Positions 30,673-40,398 of a stretch of 64,000 nucleotides of DNA are shown here, piece by piece. The notes under the pieces are model-generated. The model had not been told where the DNA came from. It ran no database searches and was given only the letters and a program-made list of their open reading frames with translations. The position numbers and the translations under genes were made by a program. How positions within the stretch are numbered: position 1 is the stretch's first letter; each line of letters starts with the position of its first letter. Source of the stretch: Alkalibacterium subtropicum (GTDB taxonomy: Bacteria; Bacillota; Bacilli; Lactobacillales; Carnobacteriaceae_A); assembly GCF_900112455.1 (NCBI RefSeq), contig NZ_FOLT01000001.1:1-64000 (forward strand), given 5' to 3'.

Positions 30673-33451
30673 GAAGTTGATCATATATGGATATGGTAAA
30701 TGGATAGATACTGAATTCGATGTCAATGCGCCATTTCACTTGTTCTTTGGCGAAAATGAAGCTGGGAAATCAACATTGATGTCCTTCATTCACAGTATGT
30801 TTTTTGGATTCCCTACGCGGCACAGTTCTGCAAAACGCTACGAACCGAAAGAAAGCAGCCGCTATGGAGGTAAAATAATCATTAAGGATAAACGGTTTGG
30901 TGAAGTCAGCATCGAACGCGTTTCTGGAAAAGTAACCGGAGACGTCGTGGTTCAGCTGGAAGATGGAACGACTGGGGATGAGTCCCTTTTAACGACACTT
31001 TTTTACAGTAAAACACGCTCTTTCTACGAGAGCATCTATTCATTCGACTTGAAGGGGATAGAAAATATTCAGGACTTAAGTAAAGAGCAGCTGAACCGCT
31101 TTTTTCTGAGTATCGGAGCACTCGGTCATGAAAACTTTTTAAAGCAGGCAGATTATTATCATACCCAGGCAGGGAAATTGTTTAAACCGATGGGGAGAAA
31201 ACCTGAGATCAATCAGCTGCAATTGAAGCTGAAAGATAAACAGCGTGAGGTCGAGAAGGCTAAAGAGAAGAATGAGTCATACATTGATCTGATCACATCT
31301 CATTTATCAAAACAGGAACAGATGAAAGAAATAGAAAAGAAACTGGCCATTACGGTAGAAGAGTTGAATTACCAGAATGAGTTATCAAAGTATAAAGAAA
31401 CATTGGAAGAGATCGAGAGAATCAGAGAGCAATTGAAAAAGCTGCCTGATCAAAAGTTGCCAGAAGATGGACTGTATCAGTTAAAGCAGACAAACAGTGA
31501 AGTAGAGACATACCAGCAGAAAATAAATGAACTGCAGGATAAGCAAAAAACATTGCAGCATCAGTACAAACCTTCCAGGGAACTCATCCTGTATCAGCAG
31601 AATGAAGAAACGTTAAACGGATTTGAACAAGAACTGGATCACTGGGAAGATAAAGTGCAGGAGCTTCAGCTGAAAAAGAAAGATTTATCAAATCTTGAAC
31701 AGCTGATAACTGAAATGAAAATCCGAGAAGACATTTCTCTTGCTGATGAGATACCGCCTGCACTGGAGCAGTCGGATATTGGTTATCTGAACAGTACACG
31801 CAACCGGATCGAAAAACTGGAAAAAAAGCGCGGAGAACTTGAAGATAATCACAGAAACCTGATGTCTCGAATCAATATCAACAATGATATGATGGATAAA
31901 ATAGAGCCCAAACTCATGTCTCTATCAGAATTCAATGCCCTAGAAGCGATGGATGCTGATTCAACTCTTAAGGGTGAGGAGAAGAAACCTAAGCTGCTTT
32001 TGACAGCGGCAGTTTCAGCTGCCTTTCTTTTGAGTGCCTATTTGCTTACTGTTGATGCGTTGTTTGCTCTTGTGACGGCTGTCCTTTTCCTGATAGTCTT
32101 TTATATCGGATATCGAATAAAAAAACCGTCAGCCGAAGCCTATTCTGATGACCAGCGTGATTTACTGTATCAGCAGAGAAACTTGCGCGAGCAGTGGAAA
32201 GAGCTGCTTGCCATGAATGATGATTATCAGTCAAAACAGGAAGAAACGGCCAATCAGCTTGATAAGATAAAAACGACGCAGCGATTGATCGAAGAGGATT
32301 TCAGGCAATGGAAACTGAATCACTCATTCTCAGTGAATGTTGCTCTTTCTGATGTCGAAGACAAACAAGCTGTTTATCACAGACTTAGAGAACTTAAAAA
32401 GAGAGAATCTGTATTAAAACAGCAGACTGACGACATTGAAAAGAGACTTAAGACACAGTTGGATGCTTTTGAAGAAGCCTTAACCCGCAAGTTTCTGTCT
32501 GAAAGTATCCTGGAAAAGTTTAAGGAAATGCGTAGTATCTTTAGAGAGATAAAGAATGAACAACGGGGCATGCAGGAGTATATCAAACAGACAGAAGCGG
32601 TGCAGCATGAAATCAATTATTATGTACAGAAATTAAATGAACTGAAAAAGACTAAGCGGCAGTTTACTGATTCCCTGCAATGTGCAAATGATGAAGAGGT
32701 GTACAAGCTATATTCTGAACAGAAAGAAAAACAGGAAAAAGAAACCCGGTTATCTATGCTGTCAGAGAAACTCCCTGTTAAAGAGGGCGATGATACTGTT
32801 GGCCTCAAACTGAATCACGTGAAAAAAAATCTGGATGAGCTAAAAAAGAGGCATCAGAAATTAAGTGAAGAACAGAAAGTATGTATGAAAGCCATAATGG
32901 CTGATGAAATGAAAATCAGAAGGCTTGAAGATGGCGGGGTATATACGGAACTTCTTCAGGAGTTTGAAAATGAAAAGAGTTATTATCAAGAAGTAGTGAA
33001 TAAATGGACTACTCTGAAAACAGCTGCAGGAATCATCGAAAAAACCCTGCATTACGCAAAAGAAGATAAATTGCCTCAGGCTCTGTCTATTGCAGGATCC
33101 TTTTTCAGCTTTCTGACGGACGGCCGATATCAGTCACTGCTTTTTGAGGATGACGTACTGTTTGTCATAGACAAATTCGGCAGAAGATGGCGAAGTGATG
33201 ACCTATCCAGAGGGACAGTCGAACCCTTATATATTTCACTTAGACTGGCTTTTATTAAGGCGACCAAAGAAAGCATAAAGTTACCGGTTCTGATCGACGA
33301 CCCCTTTGTAAACCTCGATGACAAACGTGTCAGAAAAATGTATCAGCTGCTGAACGACTTTGATCCTGACATCCAAATGATTTACTTTTCTTTTGATCCC
33401 CGTATACAGGCTTTCATCGAAGAGGACAAATGCGTATACTTAAATAAATAA
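30662..33451 (+). CDS. yhaN: YhaN SbcC/Rad50-like ATPase with internal membrane helices
   Basis: A 929-residue AAA ATPase. Walker A GENEAGKST lies near residue 31 and a D-loop/Walker B PVLIDDPFVNLD near residue 876, so the ATPase is split by more than 800 residues of mostly coiled coil, as in Rad50/SbcC. A double hydrophobic segment around residues 440-480 interrupts the coiled coil and predicts two membrane helices ending in YRIKK. No zinc-hook CxxC is seen. It overlaps yhaO by 11 bases. Confidence 0.92.
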   Translation: MIIKKLIIYGYGKWIDTEFDVNAPFHLFFGENEAGKSTLMSFIHSMFFGFPTRHSSAKRYEPKESSRYGGKIIIKDKRFGEVSIERVSGKVTGDVVVQLEDGTTGDESLLTTLFYSKTRSFYESIYSFDLKGIENIQDLSKEQLNRFFLSIGALGHENFLKQADYYHTQAGKLFKPMGRKPEINQLQLKLKDKQREVEKAKEKNESYIDLITSHLSKQEQMKEIEKKLAITVEELNYQNELSKYKETLEEIERIREQLKKLPDQKLPEDGLYQLKQTNSEVETYQQKINELQDKQKTLQHQYKPSRELILYQQNEETLNGFEQELDHWEDKVQELQLKKKDLSNLEQLITEMKIREDISLADEIPPALEQSDIGYLNSTRNRIEKLEKKRGELEDNHRNLMSRININNDMMDKIEPKLMSLSEFNALEAMDADSTLKGEEKKPKLLLTAAVSAAFLLSAYLLTVDALFALVTAVLFLIVFYIGYRIKKPSAEAYSDDQRDLLYQQRNLREQWKELLAMNDDYQSKQEETANQLDKIKTTQRLIEEDFRQWKLNHSFSVNVALSDVEDKQAVYHRLRELKKRESVLKQQTDDIEKRLKTQLDAFEEALTRKFLSESILEKFKEMRSIFREIKNEQRGMQEYIKQTEAVQHEINYYVQKLNELKKTKRQFTDSLQCANDEEVYKLYSEQKEKQEKETRLSMLSEKLPVKEGDDTVGLKLNHVKKNLDELKKRHQKLSEEQKVCMKAIMADEMKIRRLEDGGVYTELLQEFENEKSYYQEVVNKWTTLKTAAGIIEKTLHYAKEDKLPQALSIAGSFFSFLTDGRYQSLLFEDDVLFVIDKFGRRWRSDDLSRGTVEPLYISLRLAFIKATKESIKLPVLIDDPFVNLDDKRVRKMYQLLNDFDPDIQMIYFSFDPRIQAFIEEDKCVYLNK

Positions 33452-33473
33452 GCCGGCTAAGGAGAGATGAGCT

Positions 33474-34439
33474 ATGAAGAAAATATATGATTATCAGAAA
33501 GATGAGCAAGTAAGTCTGTTTGTGCTTATAAAATCAGCAGATGAAAAAATCACTCGTACGAATAAACCTTATTTGTCATTCACCTTTCAGGATACGAGTG
33601 GTGAAATAAGTGCTAATTACTGGGATGTCACACCGGAGGACGTTGAACGGTTCAAGCCGGGGACGGTCATCAGACTTGAAGGTAAACGGGAAGAGTATAA
33701 GGGGAATCCCCAGATCCGCATCAATGCCATCCGTCCGGCGAAAGAGGACGAACCCAATAATCCTGAGCTGTATATCGAACGTGCGCCCATAAATAAGGAC
33801 AAAATGGTAGAAGAGTTCAATCATGCTCTTTTTGATATCACAAACGCCAATATGAACCGCATCGTTCGCTTCATTATGAAAAAATACCAGCACGATTTCT
33901 TCCAGAGTCCGGCTGCCAAGACCAATCATCACGCCTTCATGGGTGGGCTGGCTTTTCACACAGTCAGCATGCTGCGCATCGCACGATCGCTTTCCGAGAT
34001 ATACAGTGAATTAGATGTTTCGCTTCTCTTTTCAGGCATCATCCTTCATGATGTAGGAAAAGTCGTTGAACTCAGTGGTCCGACGGCTACTGACTATACA
34101 CTTGAAGGAAAATTGATCGGACATATCGTAATGATCAATGAAGACATCGTCAAAGCCTGCAGAGAACTGAAGATCGATGAGAACCATGAAGATGTACTGC
34201 TCCTTAAACACACTGTTCTTGCCCATCACGGTGAACTGGAATATGGCTCTCCTGTAAGGCCGCTCATACCAGAGGCAGAGATGATCCATTACATCGATCA
34301 GATCGATGCAAAAATGAACATGATATCTTCTGCTCTCAGGAAAACTGAGCCTGGAGAGTTTTCAGAGCGGGTATGGGCAATGAATAACCGGTCTTTCTAT
34401 AAAAAGGCGTATAAAAATCCTGCTTCTCCATCTGAGTAA
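33474..34439 (+). CDS. yhaM: 3'-5' exoribonuclease YhaM
   Basis: A 321-residue exonuclease acting on single-stranded RNA and DNA. It has an N-terminal OB fold (about 15-90) and an HD hydrolase domain with FHTVSML (near 161) and ILHDVGKV (near 190). It follows yhaN by 22 bases with GGAGAG ahead of the ATG, completing a yhaO-yhaN-yhaM unit. With rny and nrnA it is the third RNA-decay enzyme in the window. Confidence 0.95.
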   Translation: MKKIYDYQKDEQVSLFVLIKSADEKITRTNKPYLSFTFQDTSGEISANYWDVTPEDVERFKPGTVIRLEGKREEYKGNPQIRINAIRPAKEDEPNNPELYIERAPINKDKMVEEFNHALFDITNANMNRIVRFIMKKYQHDFFQSPAAKTNHHAFMGGLAFHTVSMLRIARSLSEIYSELDVSLLFSGIILHDVGKVVELSGPTATDYTLEGKLIGHIVMINEDIVKACRELKIDENHEDVLLLKHTVLAHHGELEYGSPVRPLIPEAEMIHYIDQIDAKMNMISSALRKTEPGEFSERVWAMNNRSFYKKAYKNPASPSE

Positions 34440-34493
34440 AACTGGAAGGATTTATGAATTGTTGATGAAAAATTTAAAAGTTTGATTGATACG

Positions 34494-34523
34494 TTTTCAT
34501 TTTTAAATGACCTATGGTATATT
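34494..34523 (+). promoter_or_regulatory. possible prsA promoter
   Basis: -35-like TTTTCA (34494-34499), an 18-base spacer and -10 TATATT (34518-34523) preceded by TGG. A second TATAAT sits at 34571-34576, close to the gene. Confidence 0.45.
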
Positions 34524-34595
34524 TATCTAGGTACCGCTTGTTAATTCGTTAATAAGAGGAAATAAAAGAATATAATAGGATGTGTATGAATTAGT

Positions 34596-35570
34596 ATGAA
34601 AAAATGGTTAGTAGGCGCAATGGCTTGCTCCGGTTTACTGCTGGCAAGCTGCGCAAATAGTGAAGGCGAAGAAGTAGCATCAACTGAAGCCGGAAGAGTC
34701 CGTGAAAGTGAATTATATGAACGCATGAAAAACGAACCCACTCAAGGCGGCATGACATATGGCGAGCAGATGCTTCAGCAAATCCTCCTGGAAGACATCC
34801 TGGAGAATGAGTTTGCAGAAGATGTATCTGATGAAGAAGTAGAGGCTGAATTTGAAGATGAAGCAGAACAATACGGTGGGGTTGAAGCGTTTGAAGAAAT
34901 GCTTGCTCAGCAGGGTATGTCTGTGGATGATGTAAAAGAAAATATCCGTACGTCATTATATGTTGAAGAGGCAATCGTTCAGCATACGGACTTGACTGAG
35001 GAAGATATCCAGGCTGCTTATGACGAATATGTTGTCAACTCTACCGTTGCTCATATTCTTGTTGAAGACGAAGAACTTGCTCAAGATATCATTGATCAAT
35101 TGAACGATGGAGCTGACTTTGGTGAACTCGTAGCTGAATATTCAACAGATACAGGTACCGTTGAAGCCGGTGGAGAGCTGGCGTTAGAACCGGGTCGTTT
35201 TGTTCCGGAATTTGAAGAAGCTGCCTTTGAACTTGAAGAAGGCGAAATCACTCAAGAGCCAGTGGAATCTCAATTCGGTTACCATATTATTAAAATGGTA
35301 GAAGAGGGAGAAAAAGGCACTCTTGAAGAAGAGCGTGAAAACATTGAAACGATGATCATTGAAGGCTTCATGCAGGATCAGGCAGTGGTCCAGCAGGCTG
35401 TCAGTGAAGTCGTTAAGGATGCTAATGTTCAGATAGCTGACGACGAATTATCTGGAGCTATGCAGCAGTTCATGCAAATGCCTGAAGTGGAAGAACCCGC
35501 TGAAGAAGCGCCGGATACAGCAATAGAAGAAGATGAAGAACCTGAAGAAGATACTACAGACGAAGAATAA
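34596..35570 (+). CDS. prsA: PrsA-type foldase lipoprotein (parvulin peptidyl-prolyl isomerase)
   Basis: Folds secreted proteins on the outer side of the membrane. The 324-residue protein has a lipoprotein signal with lipobox LASC (Cys19). The parvulin domain at about 147-245 contains VAHILVE, FGELVAEYSTD, GGEL and FGYHIIK. The mature protein is extremely acidic, and the last 35 residues are largely Glu, Asp and Pro. It is flanked by the yhaM unit and, convergently, by yhaH and hit, as in the Bacillus prsA region. Confidence 0.95.
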   Translation: MKKWLVGAMACSGLLLASCANSEGEEVASTEAGRVRESELYERMKNEPTQGGMTYGEQMLQQILLEDILENEFAEDVSDEEVEAEFEDEAEQYGGVEAFEEMLAQQGMSVDDVKENIRTSLYVEEAIVQHTDLTEEDIQAAYDEYVVNSTVAHILVEDEELAQDIIDQLNDGADFGELVAEYSTDTGTVEAGGELALEPGRFVPEFEEAAFELEEGEITQEPVESQFGYHIIKMVEEGEKGTLEEERENIETMIIEGFMQDQAVVQQAVSEVVKDANVQIADDELSGAMQQFMQMPEVEEPAEEAPDTAIEEDEEPEEDTTDEE

Positions 35571-35592
35571 GAAAGATAGAATGTGATGCATT

Positions 35593-35649
35593 AAAAACAC
35601 CTTTTCATTTATCAGCTAAGCTATGCTGATAGTGAAAAGGTGTTTTTTT
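35593..35649 (+). terminator. bidirectional terminator between prsA and yhaH
   Basis: Long stem AAAAACACCTTTTCA with TGAAAAGGTGTTTTT plus inner ATCAGC/GCTGAT. It has a T run on one side and an A run on the other, so it serves both convergent units. Confidence 0.92.
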
Positions 35650-35664
35650 AGTTGAAGATAACTG

Positions 35665-36012
35665 TCAATAGTTTACACTATCTGTCGTTTCCTGAACGGC
35701 AGCCTGTATTTTCTCTGTTTTTTCCTGAATCCTGCGCAGTCGCGGTTCAGCTTCATGCTGGAATTCTTTGGCAATGAGCGTCATCTCGTCCATGACATCA
35801 TTTTGAACGAACGACACTTCAGCTTTTAACTGATTGATAGAATCTTTTAGATCGCTCACTTTATCTGAGACATCCTGCAGATTCTCTGATGTTTCATCTG
35901 CATAATTTTTCAGCGCCTGCTGGTTTTCTTTCCCCGAGCGTGGTGTTTTGATCAAGCCGTAGAGTCCCCCGGCGACTAAACCGGATAAACTTCCTAATAT
36001 GAAATGTTTCAT
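35665..36012 (-). CDS. yhaH: YtxH-domain protein YhaH
   Basis: A 115-residue protein with an N-terminal glycine-rich membrane helix (FILGSLSGLVAGGLYGL) followed by a long amphipathic helical region, the YtxH pattern. Bacillus YhaH lies at the same place. The function is unknown and stress association has been suggested for the family. GAGGAGG lies about five bases before the ATG on the minus strand. It is just downstream of hit and probably co-transcribed with it. Confidence 0.85.
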   Translation of the reverse strand: MKHFILGSLSGLVAGGLYGLIKTPRSGKENQQALKNYADETSENLQDVSDKVSDLKDSINQLKAEVSFVQNDVMDEMTLIAKEFQHEAEPRLRRIQEKTEKIQAAVQETTDSVNY

Positions 36013-36027
36013 TTACATCCTCCTCTT

Positions 36028-36453
36028 TCAGTTCAATTCTTTTTTGATGGCGTGCATGATCTGGTCCAGGTCTTCATCTGAATAGTCATCCGCATGGGTG
36101 TCCCATTTTAAACCGAAACCATCTGTTTCATCATATCTCGGCAGCATGTGGATGTGACTGTGAAAAACGCTCTGACTGGCTATCTCTTCATTGTTCATCA
36201 ACACATTCAGTCCCTTGCAGTCCGGATCAAAGGATTTTACTGCTCTGGCTATATTTGGCACCTTTGAAAAAACTCGAGCCGCCAGTTCATCTGAATAGTC
36301 GAGAATGTTTCTGACATGATCTTTGGATATGACCAGTGTATGACCTTTGGTGACTTGAGACATGTCCAGAATCGCAATAACATCGTCATCTTCATATACT
36401 TTACGGGAAGGGATGTCTCCTTCAATGATTTTGCAGAAAATACAATCGTCCAT
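36028..36453 (-). CDS. hit: HIT-family nucleotide-binding protein
   Basis: A 141-residue histidine-triad hydrolase. It opens with CIFCKIIEGDIPS, the usual metal-binding start, and carries the HSHIHMLPR triad (near residue 97-105). Homologues hydrolyse nucleoside phosphoramidates. AGAGGG precedes the ATG on the minus strand. It is divergent from ecsA, as in Bacillus. Confidence 0.95.
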   Translation of the reverse strand: MDDCIFCKIIEGDIPSRKVYEDDDVIAILDMSQVTKGHTLVISKDHVRNILDYSDELAARVFSKVPNIARAVKSFDPDCKGLNVLMNNEEIASQSVFHSHIHMLPRYDETDGFGLKWDTHADDYSDEDLDQIMHAIKKELN

Positions 36454-36593
36454 ATAATCCCTCTTTCAGTCATTTTGTATACACTCAGTTTATCATATAA
36501 TAGAGGTAAATAATAAAAAGAAGCCTAAAATCCAATCTCCCCTGTTGAGATATGGTAAAATAATTACAATAAATGCAAGGAAGGAACATTTAA

Positions 36594-37334
36594 ATGAGTC
36601 TTAAAGTCACAAATCTGACAGGTGGATACAGTCGGACACCTGTCCTGAAAGATATCTCGTTCGATTTAGGCGATGGCGAGCTGATCGGCCTGATCGGATT
36701 GAATGGTGCGGGAAAAAGTACGACGATCAAACATATCATTGGCTTGATGGAACCTTTTGAAGGGCAGATACAATTGGATGGGAAAACGCTGAAAGAGGAT
36801 CCTGCACTTTATAGAAAGAAAATAGGATTTATTCCAGAAACGCCTCTACTGTATGACGAGCTGACTTTGAAAGAGCATATCGAAATAACGGCAATGGCCT
36901 ATGATGTGCCGCTTTCTACAGCAATGGAGAGAGCGAAACCTCTATTGGATAAATTCCGCCTGAGCGACCGTTTGGAATGGTTTCCAAGCGATTTCTCGAA
37001 AGGCATGAAACAGAAGGTGATGATCGTCTGTGCCTTCATCATTGAACCTTCGCTGTATATCATTGATGAACCGTTTTTAGGACTTGATCCCATAGCGATC
37101 AGAGATCTGATCCAGATGATGGAACAGAAGAAGAAGGAAGGGGCTTCACTGCTGATGTCGACACATGTTCTGGCTAATGCAGAACGGATCTGCGATACAT
37201 TTGTGATCATTGACAATGGGGAAGTTTATGCCCAGGGGACGTTAGGTGAGCTGCGTGAAAAATTTGCCATGCCGGGGGCCACACTTGATGAAATGTATAC
37301 TCAGCTCGCAGACAAAGAAGGTTTCCTGAAATGA
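36594..37334 (+). CDS. ecsA: ABC transporter ATPase EcsA
   Basis: A 246-residue ABC ATPase with Walker A GLNGAGKST (35-43), a variant signature SKGMKQK and Walker B LYIIDEPFLGLD. EcsAB is needed for protein secretion, competence and intramembrane protease RasP activity in Bacillus; the transported substrate is unclear. AAGGAAGGA precedes the ATG. The stop overlaps ecsB by four bases. Confidence 0.95.
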   Translation: MSLKVTNLTGGYSRTPVLKDISFDLGDGELIGLIGLNGAGKSTTIKHIIGLMEPFEGQIQLDGKTLKEDPALYRKKIGFIPETPLLYDELTLKEHIEITAMAYDVPLSTAMERAKPLLDKFRLSDRLEWFPSDFSKGMKQKVMIVCAFIIEPSLYIIDEPFLGLDPIAIRDLIQMMEQKKKEGASLLMSTHVLANAERICDTFVIIDNGEVYAQGTLGELREKFAMPGATLDEMYTQLADKEGFLK

Positions 37335-38536
37335 CGATGGAAGATTTATTCAACACGAGACAATCCCTTTATTACAAGAAAATGAGTAAATATCTGAAAT
37401 ATGTTCTGAATGATCACTTTGTCATATTACTGCTTTTTCTGGGCGGAGCTACAGGTCTGGCTTATCAGAACTATCTGGAAGCTGTCCAGTATGATGCACT
37501 GGTTCCCAGATTCCTGCTTCTAGTTATAATTGGACTCACAGTTTTTTCGGGGAGTATCCGTACACTTGTCGAACCTGCGGATGCCGTGTTCCTCTTACCC
37601 AAAGAAAAAGCATTCGATCGCGTGATGAAAAAAAATCTGATCTACAGTCTGATTTTTCATAGTTCCTATACTCTACTAATAGGGGGGCTAGCTGCGCCTT
37701 TACTTTCAGCGATCGGTCATATGTCAAGTGACGGTGTTGTTTTCTGGCTGATGACGCTGGTATGCTGGAAAGTCATTCATGGGATCCATGCTTATTACTC
37801 TCTGAAACAGCACAAAAGTGAAATAAGTAGAAATACCCGGCTTATTATTGGAGTAGTCTCTTTAGTAGGTATCATGGTGAGTCTTTTTATTTCGATTTTG
37901 ACAGGGTTTATCATTTCGGTGACTACATTGGGACTTTTTTCATTATTCGTCTTCCAATATAATCGATCGGACAGCTGGAGCTGGGAGGCGCTGATCGAAA
38001 CGGAACAGAGACGAATACAAAAGATATATTCCATCATCAATCTGTTTATCGAGACCCCTTATTCCAAACATAAGGTGAAACGTCTGAAATTTCTGGATTT
38101 TTTGTATAAGCTTCCCGTACTTGACCGGAATACCGAAATGTATTTTCTGTCGCGCGTGTTTGTCAGGAATTACAACTTCAGTGGCTTGTATTTGAGGCTG
38201 CTGCTGATTGGAAGTGTTGTGATTTATTTTTCTGAGAATTGGATCATCCACACTGTGATAAGCGTACTGTTTTTATATTTGATCGGGTTCCAGCTGATAC
38301 CATTAAGGCAGACATTCAAAAAAACTGTTTATTTCAGATTGTATCCCAATACAGATACTGATAAAATAAACACGATCAAAAAATTAATTCTGCTGTTGCT
38401 GACAGGCGGGTCTCTTGTTTATAGCCTAGCTGCGGTCAACAGTGGCATCCTGGTATTGATACGATTGCTGATTTTCAATGGTATGTTCAGCTTGTTATTT
38501 ACTTATATATACTTGCCGGGGCGATTAAAAAAATAA
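37331..38536 (+). CDS. ecsB: ABC transporter permease EcsB
   Basis: A 401-residue membrane protein with about six to eight hydrophobic segments (the first near residues 32-48, the last near 355-395), the usual EcsB layout. The ATG overlaps the ecsA stop as ATGA, so the two subunits are coupled. No ecsC gene follows; dat comes 15 bases later. Confidence 0.93.
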   Translation: MTMEDLFNTRQSLYYKKMSKYLKYVLNDHFVILLLFLGGATGLAYQNYLEAVQYDALVPRFLLLVIIGLTVFSGSIRTLVEPADAVFLLPKEKAFDRVMKKNLIYSLIFHSSYTLLIGGLAAPLLSAIGHMSSDGVVFWLMTLVCWKVIHGIHAYYSLKQHKSEISRNTRLIIGVVSLVGIMVSLFISILTGFIISVTTLGLFSLFVFQYNRSDSWSWEALIETEQRRIQKIYSIINLFIETPYSKHKVKRLKFLDFLYKLPVLDRNTEMYFLSRVFVRNYNFSGLYLRLLLIGSVVIYFSENWIIHTVISVLFLYLIGFQLIPLRQTFKKTVYFRLYPNTDTDKINTIKKLILLLLTGGSLVYSLAAVNSGILVLIRLLIFNGMFSLLFTYIYLPGRLKK

Positions 38537-38551
38537 AAAGGGGATTTTTAT

Positions 38552-39412
38552 ATGAAAGTCATTTGGGGAAATGAAATAGTGGACAGAAATAAAGTTACTA
38601 TCGATTTTGAAGATCGAGGCTACCAGTTTGGTGACGGGGTATATGAAGTGATCAGTTTTTACAATCGGACATACTTCTGCATGGAGGAACATATCGACCG
38701 CTTTTTCTCCAGTGCAAAAAAGATAGAAATGCGGATGCCATTATCTAAATCAGAACTGAAAGAGCTGATAACAGATCTCCTGAATGAATCGGAAGCGACC
38801 GATGGATATATTTATATTCAGATGACGAGAGGGAATGCTTCACCAAGAGACCACTCCTATCCTTCTCAAGATGTTGTTCCTTTACTTACAGGTTCGATCG
38901 CAGCAGCTGAAAGAGATACGGACAAATTGAAAAAGGGCATTAAGACAACACTCGAAGAGGATATCCGCTGGTTGAGATGCGATATAAAAATGATCTCATT
39001 GCTTGGGAATATCATGCTGAAACACGAGGCGCATAAAAAGAATGCAGATGAAGCCATCCTGCACCGGGGCAATATCGTCACTGAATGCTCATCTTCGAAT
39101 GTTGCCATGGTCAAAGACGGCGCTATATATACACATCCCGATGGAAACCTTATTTTACCGGGCATCACTAAAATCGTCTGGAAGGCGTGTGCAGAGCAGT
39201 TGAACATCCCAGTCTATGAGCGGCCTTTTACGACCGAAGAATTACTTGAAGCTGATGAAGTGTTCTGTTCAAGCACGACCAAAGAAGTCATGCCGGTCAA
39301 TCAGATCGATGATAAAGTCTTCGAACTACCGGAATCAGGCTCGCTCATTCGTTTGCTGCAGTCGTGCTATGAAAAAAAAGTAGTCGAACAATGTGGCGAT
39401 TTAACGAATTAA
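38552..39412 (+). CDS. dat: D-amino acid aminotransferase
   Basis: A 286-residue PLP fold-type IV enzyme that interconverts D-alanine and D-glutamate, supplying cell-wall precursors. It opens VIWGNEIVDR and has FGDGVYEVI, the lysine-bearing segment RCDIKMISLLGN (Schiff-base Lys near 146) and ECSSSNVAMV. AAAAGGGGA precedes the ATG. It may be co-transcribed with ecsAB; Bacillus has dat (yheM) in the same general region. Confidence 0.95.
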   Translation: MKVIWGNEIVDRNKVTIDFEDRGYQFGDGVYEVISFYNRTYFCMEEHIDRFFSSAKKIEMRMPLSKSELKELITDLLNESEATDGYIYIQMTRGNASPRDHSYPSQDVVPLLTGSIAAAERDTDKLKKGIKTTLEEDIRWLRCDIKMISLLGNIMLKHEAHKKNADEAILHRGNIVTECSSSNVAMVKDGAIYTHPDGNLILPGITKIVWKACAEQLNIPVYERPFTTEELLEADEVFCSSTTKEVMPVNQIDDKVFELPESGSLIRLLQSCYEKKVVEQCGDLTN

Positions 39413-39547
39413 TGGGGATGATTTCACTTTGAAATAAAAAAAGAACATGCATGCGCTTGACGATAACTGATTTTCTTTCTACAATAGAAGATGCATCAAT
39501 GTCTTTACCATTGTTTGACTAATGAGATAAAAAAGGATTGAGTAAGT

Positions 39548-40339
39548 ATGGAGCTGGAGAGAGAATCGGGGTGGCAATTGCATCCTATCGGTGGAGAAAC
39601 AGGTCAGGCATATATGGGGACAAGAAATGAAGAACGGTTATTTTTAAAGCGCAATTCTTCTCCGTTTCTAGCAGCTTTATCGCTGGAAGGTATTTCGCCC
39701 AAGCTCGTCTGGACAAAGAGGATCGGTAACGGCGATGTCCTGACGGCTCAAGAATGGTGCAGTGGCCGGACACTTCATAAAGAAGAAATGGACAGGACGA
39801 GTGTGTTCAATATCATTCGCAGGGTCCATGGATCCCAGAGTCTAAAACGGATGCTGATGCGACTTGGGGGCAGCGTTTTAAATCCAGCCGATCTTTATAA
39901 TCAATCGCTTATCGATTTAGCTCCAGACCTCAGAAACCACCCTTTAATCAATAAAGCCACCACTTATATAAAAGAGAATGTACCAGATGAAACAAGTACT
40001 GAAAATAAAGTCGTCTGTCATGGCGATATCTCACACAAGAACTTGCTGCTTTCTACTGAGAATCACCTTTATCTGGTGGATTGGGATTCTGTCGTTATCT
40101 CTGATGCCTGTTATGACATCAGTCAGCTGATGGAAAGATATATCCATCCGGAAAAATGGGATGAATGGCTTGGGTCGGTAGGGTTTGCAGCAGACGACTA
40201 TTCGAGAGAGAAAGTTTACTGGTACAGCTTGGTGAACCTGCTTAATGATTTGAAGCATAATCATAAAAAACAGGATTATATAAGAATGAACAATGACTTG
40301 ATCAAATTAAATAACGTATTAAATCGATTAAAAACTTAA
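39548..40339 (+). CDS. ytmP: phosphotransferase-family protein YtmP
   Basis: A 263-residue choline-kinase-like phosphotransferase. The kinase core is visible as HGDISHKNLLL (catalytic Asp near 160) and LVDWDSVVISD (metal-binding Asp near 180). The substrate is unknown. Bacillus ytmP lies near trmB, as here. AAAGGA is spaced about ten bases from the ATG. A terminator separates it from trmB. Confidence 0.88.
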   Translation: MELERESGWQLHPIGGETGQAYMGTRNEERLFLKRNSSPFLAALSLEGISPKLVWTKRIGNGDVLTAQEWCSGRTLHKEEMDRTSVFNIIRRVHGSQSLKRMLMRLGGSVLNPADLYNQSLIDLAPDLRNHPLINKATTYIKENVPDETSTENKVVCHGDISHKNLLLSTENHLYLVDWDSVVISDACYDISQLMERYIHPEKWDEWLGSVGFAADDYSREKVYWYSLVNLLNDLKHNHKKQDYIRMNNDLIKLNNVLNRLKT

Positions 40340-40374
40340 AAGAGGGTCAGGTCTACCAATCTGACCTCTTTTTT
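40338..40374 (+). terminator. ytmP terminator
   Basis: Stem AAGAGGGTCAG with CTGACCTCTT followed by a T run. Confidence 0.88.
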
Positions 40375-40398
40375 ATTGAGTTGTAAAGGAGAATTCAA

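Noticed and set aside
34591-34974. 127-codon open frame antisense to prsA
   Set aside because: The reading frame is produced by the Glu/Asp-rich codons of prsA on the other strand; the leucine- and glutamine-rich product is typical of such mirrors.
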